Shown here in pieces: positions 53,440 through 63,392 of a DNA stretch of 64,000 nt. Origin of the DNA: Neisseria montereyensis (GTDB lineage Bacteria; Pseudomonadota; Gammaproteobacteria; Burkholderiales; Neisseriaceae); NCBI RefSeq assembly GCF_024834045.1, contig NZ_JANUXW010000001.1:248001-312000 (forward strand), read 5' to 3'. The position numbers and the translations under genes are program-made. The notes beneath the pieces were generated by a model that saw only the letters and a list, made by a program, of their open reading frames with translations, had not been told where the DNA came from and did not search any database. Each line of letters begins with the position of its first letter. The first letter of the stretch is position 1.

Positions 53440-56288
53440 GTAATGAAACAGTCGAACAATTTGCCGCCGAGCTGAAAAAACCCGTAGATGTTTTATTGAA
53501 ACAATTGAAAAGTGCCGGCGTGGCAAAAAGCAGCGCCGACGACAGCATTACCTCCAATGATAAACAATTGTTGCTGGCATACCTGAAAAAAACACATGGC
53601 AGTGAAAACGGCACCATCAGTATCAGCCGTAAAAAAGCCGAAGTCAGTACGGTAGGCGGTGTACAAGTAGAAACACGCCGCCGCACCCGTAAAGTGATTG
53701 TTCCGCCTGCCGATGAGTTGGCCGCTGAAGCCCGTGCCAAAGCCGAAGCACAGGCGAAAGCTGAAGCGGAAAAAGCAGCCGAAGAACAGGCAAAAGCCGA
53801 AGCGGAAAAATTGGAAGCACAAAAAGCAGCCGAAGCGGCCGCACAAGCCGAACGTGAAGCAGCGGAAAAAGCGGAAAGTGAACGCTTGGCTGCCGAAGCG
53901 GAAAAAGTGAAAGCCGAAGCGCAAAAAGAAACGGATTCGGTATCAAAAGAAGAGGTTGCCAAAGAACCTGCACAAGCTGAAGAAAAAGCAACGGCTAAAG
54001 TGAAGCCTGCATCCGATACTAAAAAAGAGAAGCCTACAAAAGCAGCTAAACAAACTAAAAACAAAGAACCTAAAAAACCAGCGGAACCGGTTGAAGTGAA
54101 GCCTGTCGTGAGTGCCGAAGAGCAGGCACAGCGTGATGAAGAAGCACGCCGTGCCGCCGCTATGCGCGCCCATCAGGAAGCTTTGTTGCGTGAAAAACAA
54201 GAGCGTCAGGCACGTCGTGAGGCCATGAAGCTTCAAGCGCAACAGGAAGCCAAGGCTGCTAAAGAAGGTGCCGGACAGCGTTCTGCCAAACCTTCCGACA
54301 ACGCCCCTTTAAGCGCTACAAAATCTACTAAAGATGCGGCTCCTTCCCGTTCTAAAAAAGACGAACGCTACAGTAAGGAAGAGGTGGAAAGCCGCCGTCG
54401 CGGTGGTAAAGACAAGGGCAGAGGCCGTCAGAATGCCAATGCCGAAGATCGTGTTCGCGGCGGTAAAAAAGGTAATAAAAAACTCAAACTAGAGCCCAAT
54501 CAACATGCTTTCCAAGCGCCGACTGAACCGGTGGTTCATGAGGTTTTGGTGCCCGAAACCATTACCGTTGCCGATTTGGCACATAAAATGGCGATTAAGG
54601 GCGTGGAAGTGGTTAAAGCTCTAATGAAAATGGGCATGATGGTGACGATTAACCAATCCATCGACCAAGATACCGCCTTGATTGTGGTTGAAGAATTAGG
54701 CCATATCGGCAAACCTGCCGCCGCAGATGATCCCGAAGCGTTTTTGGGTGATGAAGAGCAGGCTGTTACTGCCGAAGAATTGCCGCGTCCGCCTGTGGTA
54801 ACGGTGATGGGTCACGTTGACCACGGTAAAACTTCATTGCTCGACTATATCCGCCGTTCTAAAGTGGTGCAGGGTGAGGCCGGTGGTATTACCCAGCATA
54901 TCGGTGCTTATCATGTGAAAACGCCTAGAGGCGTGATTACTTTCCTTGATACCCCGGGTCACGAAGCGTTTACCGCCATGCGCGCACGCGGCGCCAAAGC
55001 TACTGATATTGTGATTTTGGTGGTGGCTGCCGATGACGGTGTGATGCCGCAAACCATTGAAGCGATTGCCCATGCCAAAGCGGCGAATGTGCCGATTGTG
55101 GTGGCGGTCAATAAAATCGATAAAGAGGGTGCCAATCCGGAACGTATCCGCCAAGAGTTGACGGCACATGAAGTGGTGCCTGATGAGTGGGGCGGCGATG
55201 TACAGTTTGTCGATGTATCCGCTAAACAGGGCTTAAATATTGATGCTTTATTGGAAGCCGTATCGCTTGAAGCAGAAGTGTTAGAACTGAAAGCACCTGT
55301 TGACGCACCGGCTAAAGGCATTATTGTTGAAGCCCGTTTGGATAAAGGCCGCGGTGCGGTTGCCACTTTATTGGTACAAAGCGGTACCTTGAAAAAAGGC
55401 GATATGCTGCTGGCCGGTACGGCATTTGGTAAAGTCCGTGCGATGGCGGATGAAAACGGTAAGCCGATTGAATCGGCAGGCCCGTCGATTCCGGTTGAGA
55501 TTCTGGGTTTGTCAGATGTGCCGAATGCCGGTGAAGATGCGATGGTGTTGGCCGATGAGAAAAAAGCGCGTGAGATTGCCTTGTTCCGTCAGGGTAAATA
55601 CCGTGACGTGCGCTTGGCTAAACAGCAGGCGGCCAAACTGGAAAATATGTTCAACAATATGGGCGAAAACCAAGCCCAATCGTTGTCGGTGATTATCAAG
55701 GCAGACGTTCAAGGTTCTTACGAAGCCTTAGCGGGCAGCCTGAGAAAACTATCTACCGACGAAGTGAAAGTGAATGTATTGCATAGCGGTGTCGGCGGTA
55801 TTACCGAGTCTGATGTGAACCTTGCGATTGCATCCGGTGCCTTTATTATCGGCTTTAATGTGCGTGCCGACGGTTCTGCGCGTAAACTGGCCGAAGCCGA
55901 AGATGTCGAAATCCGCTACTACAACATTATTTATGATGCCATTGATGATGTGAAAGCAGCCATGAGCGGTATGTTGGCACCTGAAGAAAAAGAACAGGTG
56001 ATCGGTATGGTGGAAATCCGTCAGGTAATCAGCGTTTCCAAAGTGGGCAATATTGCCGGCTGTATGGTAACCGACGGTGTGGTGAAACGCGATGCACACG
56101 TTCGCCTGATCCGTAATAATGTGGTAATTCATACCGGTGAGTTGTCATCGCTGAAACGCTTTAAAGACGATGTGAAAGAAGTACGCATGGGCTATGAGTG
56201 CGGCTTGATGTTGAAAAACTATAATGAAATCATGGAAGGCGACCAGCTTGAAGTGTTTGAAATTGTAGAGGTAGCCCGTTCTTTATAA
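53436..56288 (+). CDS. infB: Translation initiation factor IF-2
   Basis: GTPase that places initiator tRNA on the 30S subunit. 950 residues. N-terminal IF2_N domain ([20 protein letters not shown]), then a long Ala/Glu/Lys-rich helical linker (about 90-330) and a second IF2_N ([20 protein letters not shown]). The G domain has [17 protein letters not shown] and NKID, followed by domains II-IV ending in [16 protein letters not shown]. The start overlaps the nusA stop. A DUS terminator closes the operon. Confidence 0.98.
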   Translation: MSNETVEQFAAELKKPVDVLLKQLKSAGVAKSSADDSITSNDKQLLLAYLKKTHGSENGTISISRKKAEVSTVGGVQVETRRRTRKVIVPPADELAAEARAKAEAQAKAEAEKAAEEQAKAEAEKLEAQKAAEAAAQAEREAAEKAESERLAAEAEKVKAEAQKETDSVSKEEVAKEPAQAEEKATAKVKPASDTKKEKPTKAAKQTKNKEPKKPAEPVEVKPVVSAEEQAQRDEEARRAAAMRAHQEALLREKQERQARREAMKLQAQQEAKAAKEGAGQRSAKPSDNAPLSATKSTKDAAPSRSKKDERYSKEEVESRRRGGKDKGRGRQNANAEDRVRGGKKGNKKLKLEPNQHAFQAPTEPVVHEVLVPETITVADLAHKMAIKGVEVVKALMKMGMMVTINQSIDQDTALIVVEELGHIGKPAAADDPEAFLGDEEQAVTAEELPRPPVVTVMGHVDHGKTSLLDYIRRSKVVQGEAGGITQHIGAYHVKTPRGVITFLDTPGHEAFTAMRARGAKATDIVILVVAADDGVMPQTIEAIAHAKAANVPIVVAVNKIDKEGANPERIRQELTAHEVVPDEWGGDVQFVDVSAKQGLNIDALLEAVSLEAEVLELKAPVDAPAKGIIVEARLDKGRGAVATLLVQSGTLKKGDMLLAGTAFGKVRAMADENGKPIESAGPSIPVEILGLSDVPNAGEDAMVLADEKKAREIALFRQGKYRDVRLAKQQAAKLENMFNNMGENQAQSLSVIIKADVQGSYEALAGSLRKLSTDEVKVNVLHSGVGGITESDVNLAIASGAFIIGFNVRADGSARKLAEAEDVEIRYYNIIYDAIDDVKAAMSGMLAPEEKEQVIGMVEIRQVISVSKVGNIAGCMVTDGVVKRDAHVRLIRNNVVIHTGELSSLKRFKDDVKEVRMGYECGLMLKNYNEIMEGDQLEVFEIVEVARSL

Positions 56289-56305
56289 TCGGTGTGTTTG
56301 AAATG

Positions 56306-56341
56306 ACAAGGCCGTCTGAAAAAGTTTCAGACGGCCTTGTT
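56306..56341. terminator. DUS inverted-repeat terminator of the rimP-nusA-infB operon
   Basis: ACAAGGCCGTCTGAAAAAG followed by TTTCAGACGGCCTTGT. Confidence 0.92.
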
Positions 56342-56372
56342 TTATATTTGGTTTAATATTTATAAAGCAAAG

Positions 56373-56438
56373 GTAGGTCGGATACTTGTATCCGACAAAA
56401 TGGTTAGCATCAATGTCGGATTCGAGAATCCGACCTAC
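56373..56438. repeat. Solitary family B palindromic repeat
   Basis: GTAGGTCGGATACTTGTATC ... GTCGGATTCGAGAATCCGAC then CTAC. This is the shortest and most intact copy, with both GTAG and CTAC ends. It lacks the internal segment of the array 2 copies, so it may be close to the basic form. Confidence 0.88.
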
Positions 56439-56491
56439 ATGGTTATGGATTGATGAGGTCGTCTACTAAAGGGTAATTTCGCAAAGGTCTT

Positions 56492-56902
56492 CTATTTAAT
56501 AAAGTTTTTCATCAATAATGAAGCAATATCATCCAAGCCGAAACCATCGGCATCTTGGGCGGAGCCGTTCGGCGTGGCGTTGTCGACCAGATTGGGTAGA
56601 TATTGTGCCAGCATATCGCCGGCCTGATTGCCGTCCATACCGAATTTAGTAGCCACTTCTTGAACCATGCCGCTACCGAGTGCGGATTGGATTTGACTGC
56701 CCGATACGCTTTGGTTACTGCCGGTAGAAATCCAGCTTTGTAAGGCATCGCCCAAACCGCCTTGTTGCAATTTGCTGATCAGGCTGCCTACGCCGCCGCT
56801 GCGTTGTACCAAGTCTAGAACCATTTGAATGGCTGTGCTTTGTTGGCTGTTGCTGCCGATTGCTGAAGTGGCGGCGCCGATGAGAGAGTCCATTAAACCC
56901 AT
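56492..56902 (-). CDS. YidB-like (DUF937) protein
   Basis: 136 residues. Matches YidB-type proteins: MGLMDSLIGAATSAIGSNSQ, VLDLVQRSGGVGSLISKLQQ, GGLGDALQSWISTGSNQSVS and LGSGMVQEVATKFGMDGNQA, ending in IASLLMKNFIK. Small Gly/Ser/Gln-rich protein of unknown function; cytoplasmic or loosely exported. CACTTATGGGTT with AAGAAAGGACACTT before the ATG gives a clear ribosome binding site. Confidence 0.88.
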   Translation of the reverse strand: MGLMDSLIGAATSAIGSNSQQSTAIQMVLDLVQRSGGVGSLISKLQQGGLGDALQSWISTGSNQSVSGSQIQSALGSGMVQEVATKFGMDGNQAGDMLAQYLPNLVDNATPNGSAQDADGFGLDDIASLLMKNFIK

Positions 56903-56978
56903 AAGTGTCCTTTCTTAATATAGTGTTAAAACCGATATTGGTAAACCGGTTTATTGCTTATATGATGTGCGGGGTGTA

Positions 56979-57314
56979 TTAACGGAAAAAGTCACCCATA
57001 CCGGCAGGTAGGCCTTGTGTGAAGGCACCCATGGTTTTATTGGTGGTTTCTTCTGCTTTGCTGCCGGCATCATTGATGGCGGCCAAAATTAAATCTTCCA
57101 GCATTTCTTTATCGTCGGCGGCTTCCTGAATCAGCTCTTCATTGATGTCGATTTTGCGGAGTACATGATTGCATGTCATAGTAACTTTTACCAAACCGTT
57201 GCCTGCTTCACCGTTCACTTCGGTTTCCGCCAGTTTGGCTTGGGCTTTTTTCATATTTTCCTGCATTTGTTGCGCCTGCTTCATCAGGCCGCCTAATCCG
57301 GCTTTTCCGAACAT
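56979..57314 (-). CDS. ybaB: YbaB/EbfC nucleoid-associated protein
   Basis: 111 residues. Start [40 protein letters not shown] and [20 protein letters not shown] match the DNA-binding YbaB family (usually 100-110 residues). A dimer that binds DNA through its helices. It follows dnaX, as in many bacteria, but a DUS hairpin lies between them, and recR is not next to it. AACAGGAGTATCAAACC precedes the ATG. Confidence 0.95.
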   Translation of the reverse strand: MFGKAGLGGLMKQAQQMQENMKKAQAKLAETEVNGEAGNGLVKVTMTCNHVLRKIDINEELIQEAADDKEMLEDLILAAINDAGSKAEETTNKTMGAFTQGLPAGMGDFFR

Positions 57315-57403
57315 GGTTTGATACTCCTGTTTTCAATAAAAGGTTGGATGATACAGTTGGAAAGGCGGCATCACAAGCTGCCGCTGTTTCCGTGTTTTTT
57401 GTG

Positions 57404-57443
57404 CAGGCCGTCTGAAATAATCGAATGGCTTTCAGACGGCCTA
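57404..57443. terminator. DUS inverted-repeat terminator between dnaX and ybaB
   Basis: CAGGCCGTCTGAAATAATCG then ...CTTTCAGACGGCCTA. Located six bases after the dnaX stop. Confidence 0.85.
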
Positions 57444-57448
57444 AGTCT

Positions 57449-59575
57449 TTATTCCTGCGAGTCGGTTAATTCTAATGTGTCGGGCAGCCATTCTGCTTCA
57501 AATAAGCTGAGAATCTGCTGTGCGGCAGGGTCTGCTTCGAGTAAATCCTGTGCTTGTCGGCGGCCTTCCTGCTGCAAGCGTTTATGGCGCATTGTCGGGG
57601 TTTCCCAGCCGGCATCGTCGCGCCATGGTTCGGTTTGCAATTTCAGAGTGATGCCGTAGGCGTCGGCCAACGTGCTGCGGACTTTTTCCAAGCGGTCTTT
57701 ATTGGTGGTAGCGCGCGCTTCGTCGGTGAGTGCCAATATCATTAGATGGTTTTCGGCATCATAGCGCGTCCATGCAGCGTGTTGGGTCAGCATTTGGGCG
57801 GCGCCGAGTTTCGGGGCAAGCCGTTTGCTGATGCCCGCCCAGTTTTCGGGGATGAACTCGGGCAACGGAGTGAAAGTATGTTCTTCCGTGTCTTCGGGTT
57901 CTTCGCTTTCTTCTTCCGCACTGTTGGCTAGGGCTGCGGGTAACGGTATTTCAGACGGCTGTTGCGGGGCGTATTCGTCGTTATCATCGGCATCGGAATA
58001 GTGGTCAGATTCAGGCTCGGTTTCAGCAATATAAGGCGGCTCGTTATCGGTTCCTATAAGGTTATTGTCTGATTCGGGCGTGTGTGTTTCTTGTATTGAG
58101 GCCGTCTGAATGGGTGTTCCCGTATCGTGACTGACGATTTCGGAAACGGGTTGTGTTTCCGGTTGCGGCGATTCGGTTGGCAAGGGTTCCGCAGTTGTGG
58201 CTTCAACGGCATTATCGGGCGTTACAGGTTCTATATTGTCGGATTGCGGTGCCGGTTGTGATTCGGCCGTCTGAATATTTTCAAGCGTATGGTTGTCGGC
58301 AACGGCGGTTTCCGGCTCGTCTTGCCATGGCGGCGTATCGTCGTCGCTTGCGGCCGCCTGGCTATGCTGCTCGGTATGGGGCTCTTCGGGCTGTGCTTCG
58401 GATGCTACCGGCATTTGGGTGGCAGGTTGTTGGTAAACCGGAGCATGCAGTTGGGTGCCTTCGATAACGCCGTCGGGGGCATGGGCTTTGGCGGCAATAG
58501 GGGCGAAAGCCAGCATACGCAGCAGCGTCATTACAAAACCGGCATATTCGTCGGGCGCCAAGCTTAAATCTTGTTTGCCGTGAATGGCGCATTGGTAGTA
58601 AAGCTGGATTTGTTCGTCGCCGAGATATTGGGCAAAGCGTAGTAGGGCGTCGCGTTCGGGGTCGTCGGCTAGGGCGGCGGGAACGGTTTTGATAAGCGCC
58701 AGCCGTTGCAATAGCATGGCCAATTCGCCTAAGGCGCTGTCGAAACCGATGGCACGGGCGGCCATGTCTTGGGCGGTGCGCAATAGAGCTTCGCCATCTT
58801 GGTTGACAATGCCTTGTAGTAGTTCGTAGAGGTAATGCTTGTCAACCGCGCCTATCATCTGGCGGATATCTTGTTCGGTGACGCTGCCGGAGCCCATGGC
58901 AATCGCTTGGTCGAGCAGGCTTAAGGCATCGCGCATCGAACCCATGGCGGCGCGTCCGAGCAATTGCAGTGCAGGCTGCTCGAACGGAATATTTTCCACG
59001 GTCAGCACATGGGCGAGATGGTCGGCAACTTGTTGCGAAGTCATATTGCGCAATACGAATTGTAGGCAACGGCTTAAAACGGTAATCGGCACCTTGTGCG
59101 GATCGGTGGTGGCTAGGATGAATTTCACATGCTCGGGCGGCTCTTCCAGCGTTTTCAGCATAGCGTTAAACGCGCTTTTCGAAAGCATGTGCACTTCGTC
59201 GATAATATAAACTTTGTATTTGCCGGCGGTGGGGGCGTATTGGGCGTTTTCCAGTACTTCGCGGATATTGTCGATACCGGTATTGGAGGCCGCATCGATT
59301 TCAAGCAAATCGACATAACGGCCGGCATCGATTTGGGTACAACTCTGGCACACGCCGCAGGGTTCGCCATGGCTTGCGTTTTCGCAGTTCAGGCTTTTGG
59401 CCAGAATACGGGCGATGGTGGTTTTGCCCACGCCGCGTGTGCCGGTGAGCAGATAGGCATGATGCAGACGGCCTTTGTCTAAGGCATTGCGCAATGCTTT
59501 GACAACGTGCTCTTGTCCGACCAAATCGGCAAAGGTTTTAGGCCGCCACTTGCGGGCGAGAACTTGATAAGCCAT
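57449..59575 (-). CDS. dnaX: DNA polymerase III subunit tau/gamma
   Basis: Clamp-loader ATPase, 708 residues. N-terminal AAA+ module: MAYQVLARKWRPKTFADLVG, Walker A GTRGVGKTT, a zinc-binding C-x2-C-x2-C cluster (CGVCQSC), Walker B YIIDEVHML and sensor 1 FILATTDPHK. Residues about 375-560 form an acidic Pro/Thr/Glu-rich linker, which contains three DUS or near-DUS matches. The C-terminal tau domain (GISKRLAPKLGAAQMLTQHA) follows. I saw no A-rich slippery heptamer in the linker, so a frameshifted gamma form is not evident. Confidence 0.96.
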   Translation of the reverse strand: MAYQVLARKWRPKTFADLVGQEHVVKALRNALDKGRLHHAYLLTGTRGVGKTTIARILAKSLNCENASHGEPCGVCQSCTQIDAGRYVDLLEIDAASNTGIDNIREVLENAQYAPTAGKYKVYIIDEVHMLSKSAFNAMLKTLEEPPEHVKFILATTDPHKVPITVLSRCLQFVLRNMTSQQVADHLAHVLTVENIPFEQPALQLLGRAAMGSMRDALSLLDQAIAMGSGSVTEQDIRQMIGAVDKHYLYELLQGIVNQDGEALLRTAQDMAARAIGFDSALGELAMLLQRLALIKTVPAALADDPERDALLRFAQYLGDEQIQLYYQCAIHGKQDLSLAPDEYAGFVMTLLRMLAFAPIAAKAHAPDGVIEGTQLHAPVYQQPATQMPVASEAQPEEPHTEQHSQAAASDDDTPPWQDEPETAVADNHTLENIQTAESQPAPQSDNIEPVTPDNAVEATTAEPLPTESPQPETQPVSEIVSHDTGTPIQTASIQETHTPESDNNLIGTDNEPPYIAETEPESDHYSDADDNDEYAPQQPSEIPLPAALANSAEEESEEPEDTEEHTFTPLPEFIPENWAGISKRLAPKLGAAQMLTQHAAWTRYDAENHLMILALTDEARATTNKDRLEKVRSTLADAYGITLKLQTEPWRDDAGWETPTMRHKRLQQEGRRQAQDLLEADPAAQQILSLFEAEWLPDTLELTDSQE

Positions 59576-59733
59576 AGATTCGTTTTATTTCCGTGAAATG
59601 GGGATACGGCGGTTGGTGCTTTTAAAGGCAGCTTATTCTAACATTTTTTGCGGTTGTCAGTGCGCTTGCCGAATAGGGGAAAGCCGCTGCGGTCAGACAG
59701 CGGCTGTGCTTAGGTTTGGTAATACGGCTGCGT

Positions 59734-60813
59734 TTATAAACGGTAGCCGCCGCCGACGCCGTTGGCAATATCGCGCACGGCGGTTACATACATGCGGCTG
59801 TGGTTGTATTGCCAAACCGTATAGAAATTATGGAGGCCGATAAAGTATTCATAAACACCCGGTGCGGTTTCCAAGCGGTAGAGAATGGCTTTTTCATTGT
59901 CGTCGACCACTTCCTGCGGCCGTACGCCCAAGCGTTTGAGTTCGCCGACGGTGCGGGTGAGGGCGGTTTTTTCGTCGATAATATTTTGCAGCTCTTGGGT
60001 GATATTCAGGCTAACCGGCACAATCATTTTGCCGTTGGGTTTCCAGCCGTGCGCTTTCATATAGTTGGCGACCGATGCGGCCACATCGCCGATATTGTTC
60101 CAGATGTCGTGGTAGCCGTCGCCGTCGAAATCGACCGCATATTTGCGGAAACTGGAGGGCATAAACTGCGGCATACCCATGGCGCCGGCATAGCTGCCTT
60201 TAAAGCTGTATATGTCTTTTCTTTCTTCTTTGGCCATTAGTAAAAATTCGTGCAGTTCTTTTTGGAAGAAGTCGGCACGGCGGGGGTAGTCGAAAGCCAG
60301 TGTGCTTAAAGAGTCGGCCACACGGAAGCTGCCGGTGTTGGTGCCGTAGTTGGTTTCGATGCCGAGAATAGCCACAATGATTTCGGGGGGTACGCCGTAG
60401 CTGCGGGCGGCCGAGTCGATGGTATTTTTATGTTGCGCGTAGAAGCTTTTGCCTTTATTGATTTTGCTGGCACTGGCGTTGCCGTTGCGGAACTCATACC
60501 ACGGGCGCGAGGTGCCGGGGCGGTTCATAATATTAATAATATTGCCTTTATAGACCACGCCGTCGAAAAAGCTTTGCAGCTCCGTGCGGCTGAATTGCCC
60601 GCTGGCCGCTTCGTAGCCGATAAAACGCTGTACGTTGGTATTGCCGTTAAACCCGCTGATGGCAACCGATTCGGCATTGGGGTCGAAAGCAGGGCGTTGC
60701 ACGGTAGGCTTAACCGGTGTTTCTTTGGGCTCGGTGACTTTGTTTTCTTGGGTACTACATGCGGCCAAAACCAAAGCGGCGGCAGAAAGGGCGATAAGGG
60801 CGTTTTTTTTCAT
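59734..60813 (-). CDS. mltB: Membrane-bound lytic murein transglycosylase B
   Basis: Cleaves peptidoglycan glycan strands to give 1,6-anhydromuropeptides. 359 residues as a lipoprotein: MKKNALIALSAAALVLAACS with lipobox LAAC. SLT_2 domain features: VPPEIIVAILGIETNYGTNT with the catalytic Glu in GIETNYG, SFKGSYAGAMGMPQFMPSSF and YAVDFDGDGYHDIWNNIGDV, ending in YVTAVRDIANGVGGGY. It acts on the periplasmic side of the outer membrane. The ATG at 60813 begins the lipoprotein signal; a 79-residue upstream extension is rejected. Confidence 0.95.
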   Translation of the reverse strand: MKKNALIALSAAALVLAACSTQENKVTEPKETPVKPTVQRPAFDPNAESVAISGFNGNTNVQRFIGYEAASGQFSRTELQSFFDGVVYKGNIINIMNRPGTSRPWYEFRNGNASASKINKGKSFYAQHKNTIDSAARSYGVPPEIIVAILGIETNYGTNTGSFRVADSLSTLAFDYPRRADFFQKELHEFLLMAKEERKDIYSFKGSYAGAMGMPQFMPSSFRKYAVDFDGDGYHDIWNNIGDVAASVANYMKAHGWKPNGKMIVPVSLNITQELQNIIDEKTALTRTVGELKRLGVRPQEVVDDNEKAILYRLETAPGVYEYFIGLHNFYTVWQYNHSRMYVTAVRDIANGVGGGYRL

Positions 60814-60960
60814 GAGGGATTCGTTTCTATAAGGCATGGGACGAAAACAGTTTACCAAATTTATCAAATGGCTTAAAGAGTAGGGCATTATGAAAGCAAA
60901 ATGAAAATTTAACGGTTTTATTCGATAATTGGCCGAAAGGCCGTCTGAAAGGCGCATAAC

Positions 60961-60991
60961 AAAGGCCGTCTGAAATATTTTCAGACGGCCT
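60961..60991. terminator. DUS inverted-repeat terminator after gapA
   Basis: AAAGGCCGTCTGAAATATTT then TCAGACGGCCT. A separate single DUS lies just outside it at about 60940. Confidence 0.88.
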
Positions 60992-61012
60992 GTTTGGATA
61001 AAGCGGAAATGC

Positions 61013-62041
61013 TTATTTAAACGGGGTAACTTCAAGACCGAACATGGCACGGGCGGTGTTCAGCATTTGGCAGCTGAAACCCCATTCGTTATCGTACCAA
61101 GAGAATACTTTCACCATATTGCCGTCAGTCACTTTGGTGAGTGTACTGTCGAAGGTGCTGGCTTGGGTGGTGTGGTTGAAGTCCATAGATACCAGTGGCA
61201 AGGTGTTGTATTTTAGGATATTTTTCATTTCGTTTTCGGAAGCGGCTTTCAGAATGCCGTTGATTTCTTCCACGGTAGTATCGCGGGCAGCTTCAAAGCT
61301 CAGGTCGACCAAAGAAACATTGATGGTCGGTACGCGGATGGCCAAACCGTCTAAGCGGCCTTTGAGTTCGGGCAATACCAAACCGACGGCTTTGGCGGCA
61401 CCGGTTTTGGTAGGAATAATGTTTTCCATACCGCTGCGGGCACGGCGCAAATCTTTGTGGCGCACGTCGGTAATGTTTTGATCGTTGGTGAGGGCGTGAA
61501 TGGTGGTCATCAGGCCTTTATTGATACCGATGCCGTCATGCAGGGCTTTGGCAACGGGTGCCAAGCAGTTGGTGGTGCAGGAAGCGTTGGAAACAACGGT
61601 CATTTCAGGGGTTAAAACATCGTGGTTCACGCCGTAAACAATGGTGGCATCGACATCGTCGCCGCCGGGTGAGGAAATCAATACTTTTTTGGCACCTGCT
61701 TCTAAGTGGACTTTAGCCGCGGCTTTGCTGGTAAACGCACCGGTACATTCCATGACCAAATCAACGCCCAACATATCCCAAGGCAGCTCGGCGGGATTGC
61801 GGGTAGAGAAAAACGGGATTTTTTTACCGTTGATAATCAAATGGTTTTCATCGTGGGAGATATCGGCGGCGAATTGGCCGTGAACAGTGTCGAACTTGGT
61901 GATATGGGCATTGGTTTCTAAACTGCCGCTGGCGTTGATGGCGACAACTTCGAGTTGGTTGTCCAGTTTGTAATCGTAGATTGCTCTTAATACCTGACGT
62001 CCGATACGGCCATAACCGTTTATGGCAATCTTAATGCCCAT
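61013..62041 (-). CDS. gapA: Glyceraldehyde-3-phosphate dehydrogenase, possibly NADP-preferring
   Basis: Interconverts glyceraldehyde-3-phosphate and 1,3-bisphosphoglycerate. 342 residues. NAD(P)-fold [20 protein letters not shown], catalytic [32 protein letters not shown] and [13 protein letters not shown]. The usual Asp after the second beta strand (IND) that favours NAD is Ala (VVAINASGS), and the Leu-Pro pair near residue 188 is Val-Arg ([13 protein letters not shown]). Both changes are of the kind seen in NADP-using GAPDHs, so an anabolic GapB-like role is possible. A promoter candidate lies upstream at 62118-62148. Confidence 0.94.
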   Translation of the reverse strand: MGIKIAINGYGRIGRQVLRAIYDYKLDNQLEVVAINASGSLETNAHITKFDTVHGQFAADISHDENHLIINGKKIPFFSTRNPAELPWDMLGVDLVMECTGAFTSKAAAKVHLEAGAKKVLISSPGGDDVDATIVYGVNHDVLTPEMTVVSNASCTTNCLAPVAKALHDGIGINKGLMTTIHALTNDQNITDVRHKDLRRARSGMENIIPTKTGAAKAVGLVLPELKGRLDGLAIRVPTINVSLVDLSFEAARDTTVEEINGILKAASENEMKNILKYNTLPLVSMDFNHTTQASTFDSTLTKVTDGNMVKVFSWYDNEWGFSCQMLNTARAMFGLEVTPFK

Positions 62042-62117
62042 TTTTGTGTTCCTTTTTGTGATTTGAGGTTAGACAAATTGCAGGCCGTCTGAATAACGGC
62101 ATCTGCCGACAGAGCGA

Positions 62118-62148
62118 ATTATAACGCGGTGTAGTAAGTTGTAGTCAA
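62118..62148 (-). promoter_or_regulatory. Candidate sigma-70 promoter for gapA
   Basis: On the minus strand, TTGACT and TATAAT are separated by 19 bases, about 75 bases before the gapA ATG. Both hexamers are near perfect, but the spacing is longer than the ideal 17. Confidence 0.6.
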
Positions 62149-62349
62149 GGTGTAATTACAGCGTGCTAACCGATTCCGCCGTATTATGATAATAATTGTT
62201 TGAATATGTTCCCGAAGGCCGTCTGAAAAAATGATTATATGCGATATGAAAAGTAAAATTATGTAACTTGATAATATGAAAAGCTTCTCGGGTGTATGGA
62301 AGCAATGTGTATGATAATGGCAAGGATGGATAGTTTGAGCAGCCATAAT

Positions 62350-62385
62350 AAAAGGCCGTCTGAAATTGCTTTCAGACGGCCTTTT
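62350..62385. terminator. DUS inverted-repeat terminator after surA
   Basis: AAAAGGCCGTCTGAAATTGC then TTTCAGACGGCCTTTT. Confidence 0.92.
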
Positions 62386-62432
62386 GTTGAAAAAACATGC
62401 CATAACGTCTGTTATTTGACATTCAAGCTGAT

Positions 62433-63392
62433 TTAACGGATTTCAACATGGGTAGTTGCGTATAAATCCCTCATCAGATTATCTGCCGCTTGGGCGGCTT
62501 TTTGCTGGGCGATGTATTGGCGGACGGCTTCACGCTGGCGTTCCTCGGGTGTGCCGCTGTCGCGGATATCGTTCAGTTTGATAATATGCCAACCGTATTG
62601 GGTACGGATAGGACGGCTGACTTGGCCGGGTTGCAATTCATGTACGGCCGCTTCAAACTCAGGCACCATTTGGCCGTCTGAAAACCAGCCTAAATCACCG
62701 CCGTTTGGGGCGCTGCCGTCTTGCGAATATTGGCGTGCCAATGCGGAAAAGTCGATGCCGTCGACAGCTTGCTTGTGAATTTTACGGATGCTGCTTTCGG
62801 CTGCTTTGAATGCATTGTCACTTTCTGCTTTCAGCAGAATATGTTGGGCATGGTATTGGTGTAAAGGCTCGCCTGCAGGCAGGGTAATGCCTTGTTCCCG
62901 CGCTCTGGCGATGGTGGCATTGATTTCGGCATCACTCACTTGGCTGTATTGCAAAATAGCCTGTTGCTGTACCTTATTCACAATAATACTGTCGGCAATA
63001 CTGCGGCGGACGGCGTTTTTGCTCACACCGTTTTTAGCCGCTTGGGCATAGAGATTGTCGACCGTGGTTTTTTGTGCGCGGGCGATATTGGCCAATGCAT
63101 CATCTATTTCCGTATCCGTTGCCGTGATATTGCGGCGTTTGCCAGCTTGCAAAACAATGGCTTGGTCGATTAGCTGCCGCATCACTTGGGTGCGCAGTTC
63201 TTCATCATTGATATTGGTTTTGCCTAATTGCCGCCGCGCTTCGGCCATGGCCTGGCGGACATCACGCTGGGTGATGACTTCGCTGCCGGCAATGGCGGCA
63301 ATGCCGTCTACCAATTTAATTTCATCGGCGGCTTGCACGCTTTGAAAAGCCAAGCCTAAGGCGGCGGCAAGTATTAAGGATTTGAATTTCAT
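62433..63392 (-). CDS. surA: Periplasmic peptidyl-prolyl isomerase/chaperone, SurA-like
   Basis: Chaperone for outer-membrane proteins. 319 residues, shorter than E. coli SurA (428), which has two parvulin domains; only one is present here. Signal MKFKSLILAAALGLAFQSVQ ends at AADE. SurA_N domain: VDGIAAIAGSEVITQRDVRQ to about 170. Parvulin domain: YHAQHILLKAESDNAFKAAE, SGIDFSALARQYSQDG-like sequence (VDGIDFSALARQYSQDGSAP), GGDLGWFSDGQMVPEFEAAV and YGWHIIKLNDIR. The ATG overlaps the lptD stop (ATGA), so surA is coupled to its client lptD. Confidence 0.93.
   Translation of the reverse strand: MKFKSLILAAALGLAFQSVQAADEIKLVDGIAAIAGSEVITQRDVRQAMAEARRQLGKTNINDEELRTQVMRQLIDQAIVLQAGKRRNITATDTEIDDALANIARAQKTTVDNLYAQAAKNGVSKNAVRRSIADSIIVNKVQQQAILQYSQVSDAEINATIARAREQGITLPAGEPLHQYHAQHILLKAESDNAFKAAESSIRKIHKQAVDGIDFSALARQYSQDGSAPNGGDLGWFSDGQMVPEFEAAVHELQPGQVSRPIRTQYGWHIIKLNDIRDSGTPEERQREAVRQYIAQQKAAQAADNLMRDLYATTHVEIR

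Larger units (their letters stand above)
62042..62432. other. Intergenic region between gapA and surA
   Basis: Holds the gapA promoter, a DUS near 62081, a second DUS near 62218 and a terminator (62350-62385). AT-rich elsewhere. No gene seen. Confidence 0.5.

Noticed and set aside
57449-59575. Programmed frameshift in dnaX producing gamma
   Set aside because: No A-AAA-AAG-type slippery heptamer or following stem was visible in the linker region.
60814-61050. 79-codon N-terminal extension of MltB
   Set aside because: It would place the lipoprotein signal internally and overlaps the gapA terminator and gapA end.
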